Assembly (NCBI RefSeq): GCF_014649875.1
Contig: NZ_BMTW01000001.1
Coordinates: 930,001 to 994,000 of the forward strand
Length of the DNA: 64,000 bases
Direction of reading: 5' to 3'
From: Streptomyces rubiginosohelvolus
GTDB taxonomy: Bacteria > Actinomycetota > Actinomycetes > Streptomycetales > Streptomycetaceae
This document shows positions 34,664-42,464 of the stretch, piece by piece (the first letter of the stretch is position 1; the number at the start of each line of letters is the position of its first letter). Below the pieces are notes generated by a model, which saw only the letters and a list, made by a program, of their open reading frames with translations, was not told where the DNA came from and did not search any database. The position numbers and the translations under genes are program-made.

Positions 34664-35287
34664 ATGACCAGCAGCAGCGCCGGAACCGTGCATCTCGCCG
34701 TTTACGACACCTTCGCCGACTGGGAGACGGGGTACGCGACCGCCCATCTCACGCAGAACGGCTACACCGTGCGGACCGTGGGGCTCTCCCGGGAGCCGGT
34801 GACGACCATGGGCGGCCTGCGCGTCCAGCCCGACCTGGCACTGGACGAACTGCGGCCGCAGGACAGCGCGTTGCTGATCCTGACCGGTGCGGCCGGCTGG
34901 GACACGGGCGAGACGCTGGCCCCGTTCGCGCGAACGGCCCGGACCTTCCTGGACGCGGGGGTGCCGGTGGCGGCGATCTGCGGGGCGACGGCCGGGCTGG
35001 CCCGGGAGGGGCTGCTGGACGACCGGGCGCACACGAGCGCGGTCTCCTTCTACCTCGCGGCGACGGGGTACGCGGGCGGCGAGCGGTACGTGGAGGTGGA
35101 CGCGGTCACGGACCCCGGGGCGGACGGGACCGGGCGCCTGATCACGGCCGGGCCGACGGAGCCGGTGGCGTTCGCGCGGGAGGTGTTCGCGCTGCTCGGG
35201 GTGTACGACGCGAAGAAGCTGGACGCGTGGTACCGGCTGTTCCACGACTCGGACGCGAGCGCGTACGAGGTGTTGCAGGGTGAGTAG
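34664..35287 (+). CDS. DJ-1/PfpI family protein (amidase/glyoxalase-like)
   Basis: A 207-residue protein with the DJ-1 fold: VHLAVYDTFADWETGYA at the start, MGGLRVQPDLALDEL, and the nucleophile cysteine in PVAAICGATAGLAR near residue 106, next to the glutamate in the first helix. Members act in deglycation, peptidase-like or oxidative-stress roles. GAGGAGG is six bases before the ATG at 34664; the longer frame from 34628 starts inside the operator. It is cotranscribed with marR, whose GTG overlaps its stop by eight bases. Confidence 0.87.
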   Translation: MTSSSAGTVHLAVYDTFADWETGYATAHLTQNGYTVRTVGLSREPVTTMGGLRVQPDLALDELRPQDSALLILTGAAGWDTGETLAPFARTARTFLDAGVPVAAICGATAGLAREGLLDDRAHTSAVSFYLAATGYAGGERYVEVDAVTDPGADGTGRLITAGPTEPVAFAREVFALLGVYDAKKLDAWYRLFHDSDASAYEVLQGE

Positions 35288-35777
35288 CGAGGGTGCGGGT
35301 CGCGTCCCGTCCGAGCAGGAGTTCCTGAGCCGGGCGGCGCTGACGGTGTTCCGGCTGAACGGGCAGTTCCTGTCGGTGGCCGACGAGTTGGCGCGGCCGG
35401 GCGGGCTCACGGCGGCGCGGTGGCAGGTGCTGGGGGCGGTGCTGGTGGAGCCGCTGCCGGTGGCGGGGATCGCCCGGACGATGGGGATCACCCGGCAGAG
35501 CGTGCAGCGGATCGCGGACCTGCTGGTCGAGCGGGGGCTCGCGGAGTACGCGGAGAACCCGGCCCACCGCCGAGCGAAGCTGCTGCGGGCGACGGGGGCG
35601 GGGCGCGAGGCGGTGGCCCGGATCGGCCCGCCCCACGCGGAGTTCGCGGCGCGGCTGGCGGGAGAGCTGGGGGCGGAGAACCTGACGGAGACGCTGGCCG
35701 CGCTGGACCACCTGTCGCAGGCGCTGGACGCCCTCGCCGCCACGGACCGGGGCACTCCAAGCCCGTCCGGCGATTGA
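35280..35777 (+). CDS. MarR family repressor
   Basis: A 165-residue winged-helix protein: LTVFRLNGQFLSVADELARPGGLTAARWQVL, recognition helix GITRQSVQRIADLLVERGLAEY, wing NPAHRRAKLLRATGAG. It probably represses the DJ-1 operon by binding the palindromes at 34613-34645, which is autoregulation. Its GTG overlaps the upstream stop (GTGAGTAG). The last six codons (PSPSGD and the stop) are encoded by one arm of a 29-bp inverted repeat, so that repeat has inserted into or replaced the natural 3' end. Confidence 0.88.
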   Translation: MSSEGAGRVPSEQEFLSRAALTVFRLNGQFLSVADELARPGGLTAARWQVLGAVLVEPLPVAGIARTMGITRQSVQRIADLLVERGLAEYAENPAHRRAKLLRATGAGREAVARIGPPHAEFAARLAGELGAENLTETLAALDHLSQALDALAATDRGTPSPSGD

Positions 35778-35899
35778 GGACGGAACCCTTGGTCCCACGA
35801 GGGCGGTGCGCCTGCGGGGGCGGTACCCCGGAGTATCCCGGGACGTTCAGGCCGAGGCCGAACACCTCGACGGTTCCGTCCTCAAACGCCGGACGGGCT
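35760..35899. repeat. 140-bp element with 29-bp terminal inverted repeats
   Basis: The arm at 35760-35788 pairs with 35871-35899 (27 of 29 bases), enclosing 82 bases that contain no gene. Part of the arm, GCCGGACGGGCT, also occurs at about 31153-31164 and is a sequence I recall as common between Streptomyces genes. The left arm supplies the stop codon of the MarR gene. The structure resembles a MITE or a long-stem terminator. Confidence 0.7.
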
Positions 35900-36101
35900 G
35901 GGGCGGGTGAACGCCGTCGCGGCAGGAAGGCAAACCCCGGACGGGCTGGTCAGGTCCGCCGGACGGGGTGGAAAGGCGGGCGCCGTCATCGGCGGGAAGG
36001 CCAGCGCGGGACGGACGGAACGGGAGGCAGCGCCAGGCGGGCTCAAGCGGGGTGGGGCTCGGCGTTATTCTCGTGCGGGCCGCACGGGGAGGTAGCGCAC
36101 C
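35900..36101 (+). promoter_or_regulatory. Kinase promoter region
   Basis: No gene is seen. GCCGGACGGG-type repeat fragments recur near 35936-35970. TATTCT (36066-36071) is a plausible -10 box, which would give a leader of about 24 bases, and GGGGAGG lies ten bases before the kinase ATG. Confidence 0.4.
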
Positions 36102-37886
36102 ATGGACAAGCTCGGGCCCGACGACCCGCACCGCATCGGCGCGTACCGGCTCCTCGGCCGCCTGGGCGAAGGCGGCATGGGCCAGGTCTTCCTCGCCCGC
36201 TCCGACCGCGGCCGCACCGTCGCCCTCAAGCTCGTCCGCCGCGAGCTCGCCGAACGCCCCGAGTTCCGCGCCCGCTTCCGCCAGGAAGTGCACGCCGCGC
36301 ACCGGGTCGGCGGCGCGTGGACCGCCCCGGTGCTGGACTCCGACACCGAGGCCCCCGTCCCCTGGGTCGCCACCGGTTACGTCGCCGGGCCCTCCCTCCA
36401 GCGCATCGTCTCGGGCCGCCCCGGCGCCCCGGTCACGGCCTCGGGGGCGTACGGGCCCCTGCCGGCCCGTTCCGTACGGTTCCTGGGGTCCGGGCTCGCC
36501 CACGCCCTCCAGCACATCCACGGGGCCGGGCTCATCCACCGGGACCTGAAGCCCTCCAACGTCCTGATGACCATCGACGGGCCCCGGGTCATCGACTTCG
36601 GCATCGCCCGCGCCCTGGAGTCCGTGGCCGACGGCGATCCGACCCGCACCGGGGTCCTCGTCGGCTCGCCCGGATTCATGGCCCCGGAGCAGGTGCGCGG
36701 CGAGCGCGTGACCACCGCGTGCGACGTGTTCTGCCTCGGGTCCGTCCTCGCGTACGCCGCATCGGGCCGGCTGCCGTTCGGCACGCCGGAGAGCGGCGGG
36801 GTCCATGCCCTGATGTTCCGGATCGCCCAGGAGGACCCGGACCTGACCGGGGTCCCGGAGGAGCTGGCCGGCGTCGTCCGGGACTGTCTGGCGAAGGACC
36901 CGGCGGCCCGCCCCGGTACCGACGAGATCCTGGCCCGCCTGGGCGAGGCGGACGCGGACGAGCCCTGGCTGCCCGCCACCCTCCTCGCCCAACTCGGCCG
37001 CCAAGCGGTGGGGTTGCTCGACGCGGAGGACCCGGAGGAGCCCGAGGCGCCGGGCAGGCCCGGGAACCCGCGGGGGTCGGAGAGCCCGTGGGGATCGGAA
37101 AGCCCGTGGGGATCGGAAAGCCCGCGGGGGTCGGAGAGCCCGCAGGCGCCGGAGACGCCCCGCACGCCGGTGAGCCCCCAAGGGCCGGCCGGGCCGGCCG
37201 TGCCGCCCTCGGGCCCGCGCACCCTCGCAAGCCCCCCATGGCCCCCGACGCCCGCACAACCCACCCAGCTCACCCAGCCCGCCTACCCCTCCGCCCCCAT
37301 ACCCCCGGCCCACTTCGCGCCCACGCCTCCCCCGCCCGCCCGGGAACGCCGCTCCGCCGGGGCCACCGTCGCCCTCATAGCCGTCGCCGTCGTCGTGGCG
37401 ATAGGAGCGGGCGGATCGGTGTACGCCTTCATGAAGGGCGACGGGCCGGGCACGACCGCCTCCCCCGGGCCCTCGGGCTCCGCCGACACGGGCAGCGGCG
37501 GCCAGGGGCAGCAGGGCAGCGGCCAAGGGGACGTCCCCGAGGGATTCCTCGGCACCTGGTCCGGCTCCATACCCGGCGAACAGGGCTCCTCCACACGGAC
37601 GTTGACCATCCGGCAGGGCGACGTCGGCGACCAGGTCCTCGCCCTCACCGCCGAGGGGCCCCTCGCCTCCGGGTCCACGTACCACTGCGAGTTCAGCGCC
37701 CCGCTCGCCGACAGCCCCGCCGGGGACGGCCCGGTCCGCATCGGCCCCTCCACGGTGTCCTCCGGGAACCCGGCCGCCTCCTGCACGCCCGGCAAGCCCA
37801 CCGAGCTGACCCTGCTCCCGGACGGCACCCTCCGCCGCACCACGACCGGCACGGGTGAGAGCCTGATCTACACCAAGTCCGGCTGA
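36102..37886 (+). CDS. Membrane-anchored Ser/Thr protein kinase
   Basis: A 594-residue PASTA-less kinase of the PknB type. The kinase domain is at residues 10-280: GRLGEGGMGQVFLA, catalytic lysine in VALKLVRRE, HRDLKPSNVL, DFGIAR and the GSPGFMAPEQ loop. A low-complexity linker at about 320-430 contains four GSESP units and many prolines, a transmembrane helix is at about 423-442 (VALIAVAVVVAIGAG), and the last 130 residues are an extracellular beta-rich domain with two cysteines. It senses an unknown signal. Its 3' end overlaps the convergent MFS gene by 19 bases. Confidence 0.93.
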   Translation: MDKLGPDDPHRIGAYRLLGRLGEGGMGQVFLARSDRGRTVALKLVRRELAERPEFRARFRQEVHAAHRVGGAWTAPVLDSDTEAPVPWVATGYVAGPSLQRIVSGRPGAPVTASGAYGPLPARSVRFLGSGLAHALQHIHGAGLIHRDLKPSNVLMTIDGPRVIDFGIARALESVADGDPTRTGVLVGSPGFMAPEQVRGERVTTACDVFCLGSVLAYAASGRLPFGTPESGGVHALMFRIAQEDPDLTGVPEELAGVVRDCLAKDPAARPGTDEILARLGEADADEPWLPATLLAQLGRQAVGLLDAEDPEEPEAPGRPGNPRGSESPWGSESPWGSESPRGSESPQAPETPRTPVSPQGPAGPAVPPSGPRTLASPPWPPTPAQPTQLTQPAYPSAPIPPAHFAPTPPPPARERRSAGATVALIAVAVVVAIGAGGSVYAFMKGDGPGTTASPGPSGSADTGSGGQGQQGSGQGDVPEGFLGTWSGSIPGEQGSSTRTLTIRQGDVGDQVLALTAEGPLASGSTYHCEFSAPLADSPAGDGPVRIGPSTVSSGNPAASCTPGKPTELTLLPDGTLRRTTTGTGESLIYTKSG

Positions 37887-39130
37887 GAGGCGGGCACTTC
37901 GGACACCGGAGCACCCGGCCGCCGCCGCAGCGCCCCCGTGATCAGCGCCGCCCCGCCCAGCAGCACGAGCACCACCACCATCGCGTTCCGCAGCCCCACA
38001 TGGTCGGCCAGGAAGCCCAGTGACGGCGGGCCGACCAGGAACGCCGCATAGCCCGCCGTAGACACCGCCGCGACGCGGGCCGAGGCGTCCCCCGGCCCAG
38101 CGCCCTCCCCCGCCGCCGAGATCGTGACCGGGAAGCCCAGCGAGGCGCCCAGGCCCCACAGCACCACCGCCGCCCCGGCGAGCAGCGCACTGTCGGAGAA
38201 GATCACCAGCGCCACGCCGACCGCCGCCACCACGGCACTGGCCCGGACCACGGCCGCCGGGCTGTACCGCACCAGCAGCGGCCCGCCCGTGAACCGGCCC
38301 GTCGTCATCGCCACCGCGAACAGCATGAACGTCAGCGAACCGGCCGTCGCCCCCGTCCCGTGGCCGTCCACCATCAGCAGCGGCAGCCAGTCGTTGGCGG
38401 AGCCCTCCGCGAAGGCCATGGCCAGCACGATCAGGCCGATCAGCACCAGCCGCCGGTCCCGCCAGACGGCCAGCTGCCCGCGCACTCCCCTGGCCCGATC
38501 CCCGCCACGAGACTCCGCGTCACCGGTGACCGCCGACTCGCGCCCCGTTCCCGCCGGCACCGCCCGCACGGTCCACACCCCGGCCGCCGCGACGGCCAGC
38601 GCGACCGCCGCCAGGTGCCAGCCCACCGGGAAGCGGACCGCCGTCAGACCCATCCCGAGCAGCGCGCCGACCACGGTCCCCAGGCTGAAGCAGCCGTGCA
38701 GCACCGGCAGGACCGGGCGGCCCACGGTCCGTTCGACGGCGGCGCCCTCGATGTTGAACGCCACCTCCGCCAGGCCCATCCCGGCCCCGAACAGCGCGAG
38801 TCCGCCGAACACCCCGCCGGACACCTCCAGCGCCGCTCCCCCGGCGATCACCAGCAGCCCGGCCACCAGCAGCACCGCCCCGACCGTGATCACCAGCCGC
38901 CCGCCGTGCCTGCGCACCAGCCCGCCGGAGGCCAGCACCCCCGCCATCGAGCCGATCGAGAGCCCGAACAGCACCAGACCCATCGCGCCCGTGGACACCT
39001 CCAGCGCGTCCCGGACGGCCGGGGTCCTGGCCACCCAGGACGCCATGCTCACCCCCGTGGCGAGCATGAAGAGAAAGAGCGCCGCGCGCCAGCGGCGGGT
39101 GACGGCCTCCACGACCTGCGGGTTCTTCAT
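37868..39130 (-). CDS. MFS transporter (12-TM)
   Basis: A 420-residue protein with about twelve hydrophobic segments and a central charged loop (residues about 200-225). WVARTPAVRDALEVSTGAMG and GSMAGVLASGGLVRRHGGRLV are the usual A-motif regions. The substrate is unknown. It starts from an ATG preceded by TACGCT eight bases upstream, within twin palindromes that likely bind the divergent TetR repressor, so it is probably a regulated efflux pump. Confidence 0.88.
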   Translation of the reverse strand: MKNPQVVEAVTRRWRAALFLFMLATGVSMASWVARTPAVRDALEVSTGAMGLVLFGLSIGSMAGVLASGGLVRRHGGRLVITVGAVLLVAGLLVIAGGAALEVSGGVFGGLALFGAGMGLAEVAFNIEGAAVERTVGRPVLPVLHGCFSLGTVVGALLGMGLTAVRFPVGWHLAAVALAVAAAGVWTVRAVPAGTGRESAVTGDAESRGGDRARGVRGQLAVWRDRRLVLIGLIVLAMAFAEGSANDWLPLLMVDGHGTGATAGSLTFMLFAVAMTTGRFTGGPLLVRYSPAAVVRASAVVAAVGVALVIFSDSALLAGAAVVLWGLGASLGFPVTISAAGEGAGPGDASARVAAVSTAGYAAFLVGPPSLGFLADHVGLRNAMVVVLVLLGGAALITGALRRRPGAPVSEVPASQPDLV

Positions 39131-39133
39131 GGG

Positions 39134-39166
39134 GTACGAGCGTACGCCTGGAGCGTACGTCCGTAC
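39134..39166. promoter_or_regulatory. Twin palindromic operator between MFS and TetR genes
   Basis: Two identical-arm palindromes GTACG-NN-CGTAC occur at 39134-39145 and 39155-39166, exactly 21 bases apart, or two helical turns. They overlap the MFS -10 box. The pattern suits cooperative binding of two TetR dimers on one DNA face. Confidence 0.75.
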
Positions 39167-39258
39167 ACTCCCGTCCGCGTTCTATGCTGCGCGGAGAATC
39201 CAGCAGACCGACACCGAGACCGAGGCCCGACCCCGAGGCCGACCCGAGGAGGCACCGC

Positions 39259-39807
39259 GTGGCGACCGGGCGCACCGACCCCGAGCGGCGGGACCGCATC
39301 ATCGACGCGGCACTCGACCTCATCGTCGACGAGGGCGTCGCGGGCGTCTCGCACCGCAAGGTCGCCGCCCGCGCGGGCGTGCCGCTGGGCTCGATGACGT
39401 ACCACTTCTCCGGCATGGACGAGCTGCTGCACGAGGCGTTCACCCGGTTCTCCGGGACGATCGTCGCCGTCTTCGAGGAGCGCCTCGGCGCGGCGACCAC
39501 CCCCGACGAGGCCCGCGAGGCCGTCGCCGATCTCGTCCATCACCTCTCCGGCGGCAACCAGCGCGAGCTGATCCTCACCCACGAGCTCTACACCCTCGCC
39601 GCCCGCCGGCCCGCCTACCGCGAGCTCACCCGCACCTGGATGGGGCGCAGCCGCCGCGCCCTGGAATGGCACTTCGACCCGGCCACCGCCCGCCAGCTCG
39701 ACGCGCTCATCGAGGGCCTGTCCATCCACCGCGCCCTGGAGACCGAGCCCCACGAACGCGCCCTCACGGTCGAGGCGGTCGCCCGCATCACCGCGCCGCG
39801 CTCGTAG
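39259..39807 (+). CDS. TetR/AcrR family repressor
   Basis: A 182-residue regulator with an N-terminal HTH (RIIDAALDLIVDEGVAGVSHRKVAARAGVPLGSMTYHF) and a helical ligand-binding domain. The GTG at 39259 was chosen because GAGGAGG lies six bases upstream; a longer frame from 39184 reaches back towards the operator region. It is divergent from the MFS gene and probably represses both through the GTACG palindromes. Confidence 0.9.
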   Translation: MATGRTDPERRDRIIDAALDLIVDEGVAGVSHRKVAARAGVPLGSMTYHFSGMDELLHEAFTRFSGTIVAVFEERLGAATTPDEAREAVADLVHHLSGGNQRELILTHELYTLAARRPAYRELTRTWMGRSRRALEWHFDPATARQLDALIEGLSIHRALETEPHERALTVEAVARITAPRS

Positions 39808-39840
39808 AGGCTGTTCTCTCGCAGTCCGGCCGCCCGCCCG

Positions 39841-40176
39841 TCACGTCACGCCCGTTACGGTGACGATGATCCGGAACTCCCTGCCCGGGTACCCGGTGGC
39901 CAGGTGCCGGCTCACCGCCTCACGGACGGCGCGGGTGGTGTCGAGGGTCCGTCTGTCGGAGCGGCAGATCAGGCGGATCTCCACGGTGGTGCGGGTATCC
40001 CCGCTGGGTGCCGAGACGGTGATGCCGGGGGTGTCGTCGCCCGGGCGGGCCAGGGGTGAGGTGGCACGCAGGGCGCGCAGGCGGCTTCGGAGGCCGGGCG
40101 CGAGGAACGCCACTCCGGGGACCTCCCGGACCACGTGGGCCAGTTCGCTGTGCATGGTGTCGGCGGAGGCACTCAT
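39841..40176 (-). CDS. Asp23/Gls24-like small protein
   Basis: A 111-residue protein (MSASADTMHSELAHVVREVPGVAFLAPGL...) with a core like the Asp23/Gls24 alkaline-shock family: VREVPGV, then EIRLICRSDRRTLDTTRAVREAVSRHLA and a final strand IIVTVTG. It has no membrane segment. Its ATG shares one base with the stop of the upstream ZAS-Asp23 gene (TGATG). It is third in an operon sigma, ZAS-Asp23, Asp23-like. Confidence 0.75.
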   Translation of the reverse strand: MSASADTMHSELAHVVREVPGVAFLAPGLRSRLRALRATSPLARPGDDTPGITVSAPSGDTRTTVEIRLICRSDRRTLDTTRAVREAVSRHLATGYPGREFRIIVTVTGVT

Positions 40177-40781
40177 CAGGGGGCGCTCCCTTCCTGCGCT
40201 GATCGCGGTGCGGCTTCGTCTTCGGAGACCAGGTCGGTGATGCGGACGTTGATCTCGCCGAGGTGAAGTCCCAGGCGCTCGTGGGCGGTTACGTCGACCC
40301 GGTCGCGGATCTGCTGGGCCAGGGCCTGTACGTCGGGTGTCGTGAGCGGCACGTGCACGGACAGGTCGACGTCCACGGGCGTACCACCGAGGCGGCACGA
40401 TCCCGCCCTGACCCCGGGCACCTCCTCGGCGGCCCGGCGCAGGGCACGAGCGGCCACGTTCTCCATGATCCGCAGGTCCTCGTCCGTCTCGCCCAGCGGC
40501 AGGGGCCGCCCGGGGCGCAGTTCGAGGCGGACCACGTCCATCACCCGGTCGATGAAGGAGGCCGCGTCGACGGGCTGCTGCGCGGGGTCGGAGTCCAGGG
40601 CGCGCACCTGGGACTCCAGGCGTTCCAGGTCGGCGACCGCGAGCCGGCAGTGGGCGCACTGCGTGGTGTGGTCGTCGTGGACGCCCTCCTCCCAGTCGGC
40701 CCAGACCTGGGAGAGGAGGCGGCCGCAGGGAAGCGTCTCGTCGTCGGGGTCGGTGCGGGTCTCGGGTGGCAGGTTGGTCAT
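40176..40781 (-). CDS. ZAS-type anti-sigma motif fused to an Asp23-like domain
   Basis: A 201-residue protein. Residues of about 15-60 carry the zinc anti-sigma motif H-x3-C-x2-C as HTTQCAHC after a short CGRLLSQVWADWEEG helix, and residues of about 95-190 resemble Asp23/Gls24 (ARALRRAAEEVPGVRAGSCRLGG, DVDLSVHVPLTTPDVQALAQQIRD, HLGEINVRITDLV). The ATG overlaps the sigma stop (ATGA). I infer a soluble anti-sigma factor whose activity is set through an Asp23-type domain. There is no membrane helix. Confidence 0.72.
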   Translation of the reverse strand: MTNLPPETRTDPDDETLPCGRLLSQVWADWEEGVHDDHTTQCAHCRLAVADLERLESQVRALDSDPAQQPVDAASFIDRVMDVVRLELRPGRPLPLGETDEDLRIMENVAARALRRAAEEVPGVRAGSCRLGGTPVDVDLSVHVPLTTPDVQALAQQIRDRVDVTAHERLGLHLGEINVRITDLVSEDEAAPRSAQEGSAP

Positions 40782-41365
40782 TGCCAGGCCCCCAGGGAGT
40801 GAGTCAGTTGGCGGCGAGCTCTGAAAACACGGGCGCGTACGGCTTGTTCACTGATGCCGACGGTCTTCGCGATGAAGGCGTACGACCGGCCGTCGAGCGT
40901 GCGCAGCGTCCAGCAGATGCGTTGTTCGGGCGAGAGCGTGGACAGCGCCTCCTGTACGTCGTGGAGCGCCGCGCGCCCCTCGGTGATGCGGTCCGGCGCG
41001 GTGGTGTACGCCGGGGCCGGCAGGTCGGGCAGTTCGTTGAGCGGTGCCTGCGGGCGCCGCGCGCGCAGGATGTTGAGGCACCGATTGGTGACGATGCGGT
41101 ACATCCAGGTCCCGAAGGAGGATCTGCCCTGGAACTCCGGCAGGCTGCGCCAGGCGCCGACGAAGGCCTCCTGGACGGCGTCCTCGGCCTCGGTCCGGTC
41201 GCCGAGCAGACGGGTGGCCAGACGAAGGAGGGAGGGGGCGTGCCGACGCACCAGTACGGCGAAGGCGTCCTCGTCACCTTCGGCCGCGCGCTCCGTCATC
41301 AGGGTGTCGTCGGACCGTCCGCCCTCGACGTCGGGCGGCTCGCCCGGCGGGGGATTCCCCGTCAC
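40778..41365 (-). CDS. ECF sigma factor of the Asp23 divergon
   Basis: A 195-residue ECF sigma factor. Region 2 is AFAVLVRRHAPSLLRLATRLLG, then DRTEAEDAVQEAFVGAWRSL, and region 4 is LSPEQRICWTLRTLDGRSYAFIAKTVGISEQAVRARVFRA-like. I chose the GTG at 41365 because GGAGGAG is seven bases upstream; an ATG six codons earlier is possible. It is coupled to the ZAS-Asp23 gene. Its regulon may include the divergent Asp23 operon. Confidence 0.9.
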   Translation of the reverse strand: MTGNPPPGEPPDVEGGRSDDTLMTERAAEGDEDAFAVLVRRHAPSLLRLATRLLGDRTEAEDAVQEAFVGAWRSLPEFQGRSSFGTWMYRIVTNRCLNILRARRPQAPLNELPDLPAPAYTTAPDRITEGRAALHDVQEALSTLSPEQRICWTLRTLDGRSYAFIAKTVGISEQAVRARVFRARRQLTHSLGAWQ

Positions 41366-41670
41366 AGTCTCGCTCCTCCTCATGCGGTACGCGCCCGCTG
41401 GTCGTCCGGTCGTGGTGGTCTCGCCCGTTCTGACACGGGAGCCGGTGCGCTGTGACGCGTACCCGCGAGATCAACCGGGAGCGCACGATTTTCGGGGGTA
41501 GGTGCAGGCGGCTCGCCGGGATCCGAAAAATTCGTGCGTCTTCGTGCGTCACAGAGTCCGGGGAGCGGAGTCGAACGTGATGAAGGACCGCACAGAACAC
41601 AGAACAGAGAACACAGCACACATCACGCAGCGACGCACGCCCAGCGCTGACGACATCGAAGGAGCACCTG
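41366..41670. promoter_or_regulatory. Divergent promoter region of the two Asp23 operons
   Basis: 305 bases without a gene. Near 41530-41550 TTCGTGCGTC occurs twice in a row, and near 41590-41625 an ACAGA/ACACA-rich stretch reduces GC. GAAGGAG precedes the Asp23 GTG at 41671. No certain -10 or -35 box could be placed. Confidence 0.4.
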
Positions 41671-42210
41671 GTGGCTACCGACACGAAGACGACCCCCTCC
41701 ACCGACAGCGTGACGAACAGCGGCAAGGCGGCCCGCTTCGAGCAGCCGTCCGGCACGGGCCGGTCGGCCGGGACGAACCTGTCGAACGGGGCTACCGGGG
41801 CGGAGGCTCCGGCCGGCGACCGCGGCCGCACCTCCATCGCCGACGTCGTGGTGGTCAAGATCGCCGGCATGGCGGCGCGTGAGATCCCCGGCGTCCACGA
41901 CATGGGCGGCGGCCTGTCGCGCACCATCGGCGCCGTCCGCGACCGGGTGCCCGGCGGCCGTCCCAACGTGGGCCGGGGAGTAAAGGTCGAGGTCGGTGAG
42001 CGGCAGACCGCGATCGACCTGGAACTCGTCGTGGAGTACGGGGTGTCCATCAAGGACCTGGCCTCCGACGTCCGGGAGAACGTGATCCTCGCCGTGGAAC
42101 GGATCACCGGCCTGGAGGTCGTCGAGGTCAACATCGCCGTCGACGACGTCCGCCTCCCCGACGACGAGGACGCCTCCGCGTCCGCCGGTGACCAGAGCCG
42201 GGTCGCGTAA
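41671..42210 (+). CDS. Asp23/Gls24 family envelope stress protein
   Basis: A 179-residue protein. A disordered 50-residue N-terminus leads to the family core: IADVVVVKIAGMAAREIPGVHDMGGGLSR, then GVKVEVGERQTAIDLELVVEYGVSIKDLA, VRENVILAVERITGLEVVEVNIAVDDV. In Firmicutes Asp23 binds the membrane through AmaP and protects the envelope at alkaline pH. GAAGGAG precedes the GTG by six bases. It is the first of four genes on this strand, divergent from the ECF sigma factor. Confidence 0.9.
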   Translation: MATDTKTTPSTDSVTNSGKAARFEQPSGTGRSAGTNLSNGATGAEAPAGDRGRTSIADVVVVKIAGMAAREIPGVHDMGGGLSRTIGAVRDRVPGGRPNVGRGVKVEVGERQTAIDLELVVEYGVSIKDLASDVRENVILAVERITGLEVVEVNIAVDDVRLPDDEDASASAGDQSRVA

Positions 42211-42281
42211 CCCCTGACCACCACCGGAAGCCGGAAGAGCGGGCGGGCATCCGTACGCCCCGAGACGAAGAGGAGGGGCCT

Positions 42282-42464
42282 GTGAACGGCCGGTCCATGG
42301 GTCTGTTGGTAGGAGTCGCGCTCGGCTTCGCCGCCTACTTCGGCGGGTTCGCCGCGTTCCTGCTCGTCGGCTCTCTCGGGGCGGTGGGCTGGGGGGTGGG
42401 GGCCTGGCTGGACCGGGAAGGGGCCGCGCATCTGCGTGACCTGTTCGACCGGGAACGGCGGTGA
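42282..42464 (+). CDS. Small membrane protein (DUF2273-like)
   Basis: A 60-residue protein with two short hydrophobic stretches (GLLVGVALGFAAYFGGFAAF and LLVGSLGAVGWGVGAWLD) and a charged C-terminus. Small DUF2273 membrane proteins lie next to Asp23 in Firmicutes, and the position here fits. GAGGAGGGG precedes the GTG. It overlaps the next gene by four bases (GTGA). Confidence 0.78.
   Translation: MNGRSMGLLVGVALGFAAYFGGFAAFLLVGSLGAVGWGVGAWLDREGAAHLRDLFDRERR

Noticed and set aside
35420-38159. Long open frames on both strands over the kinase gene
   Set aside because: The kinase motifs are clear in the 36102 frame; the others have only biased composition.
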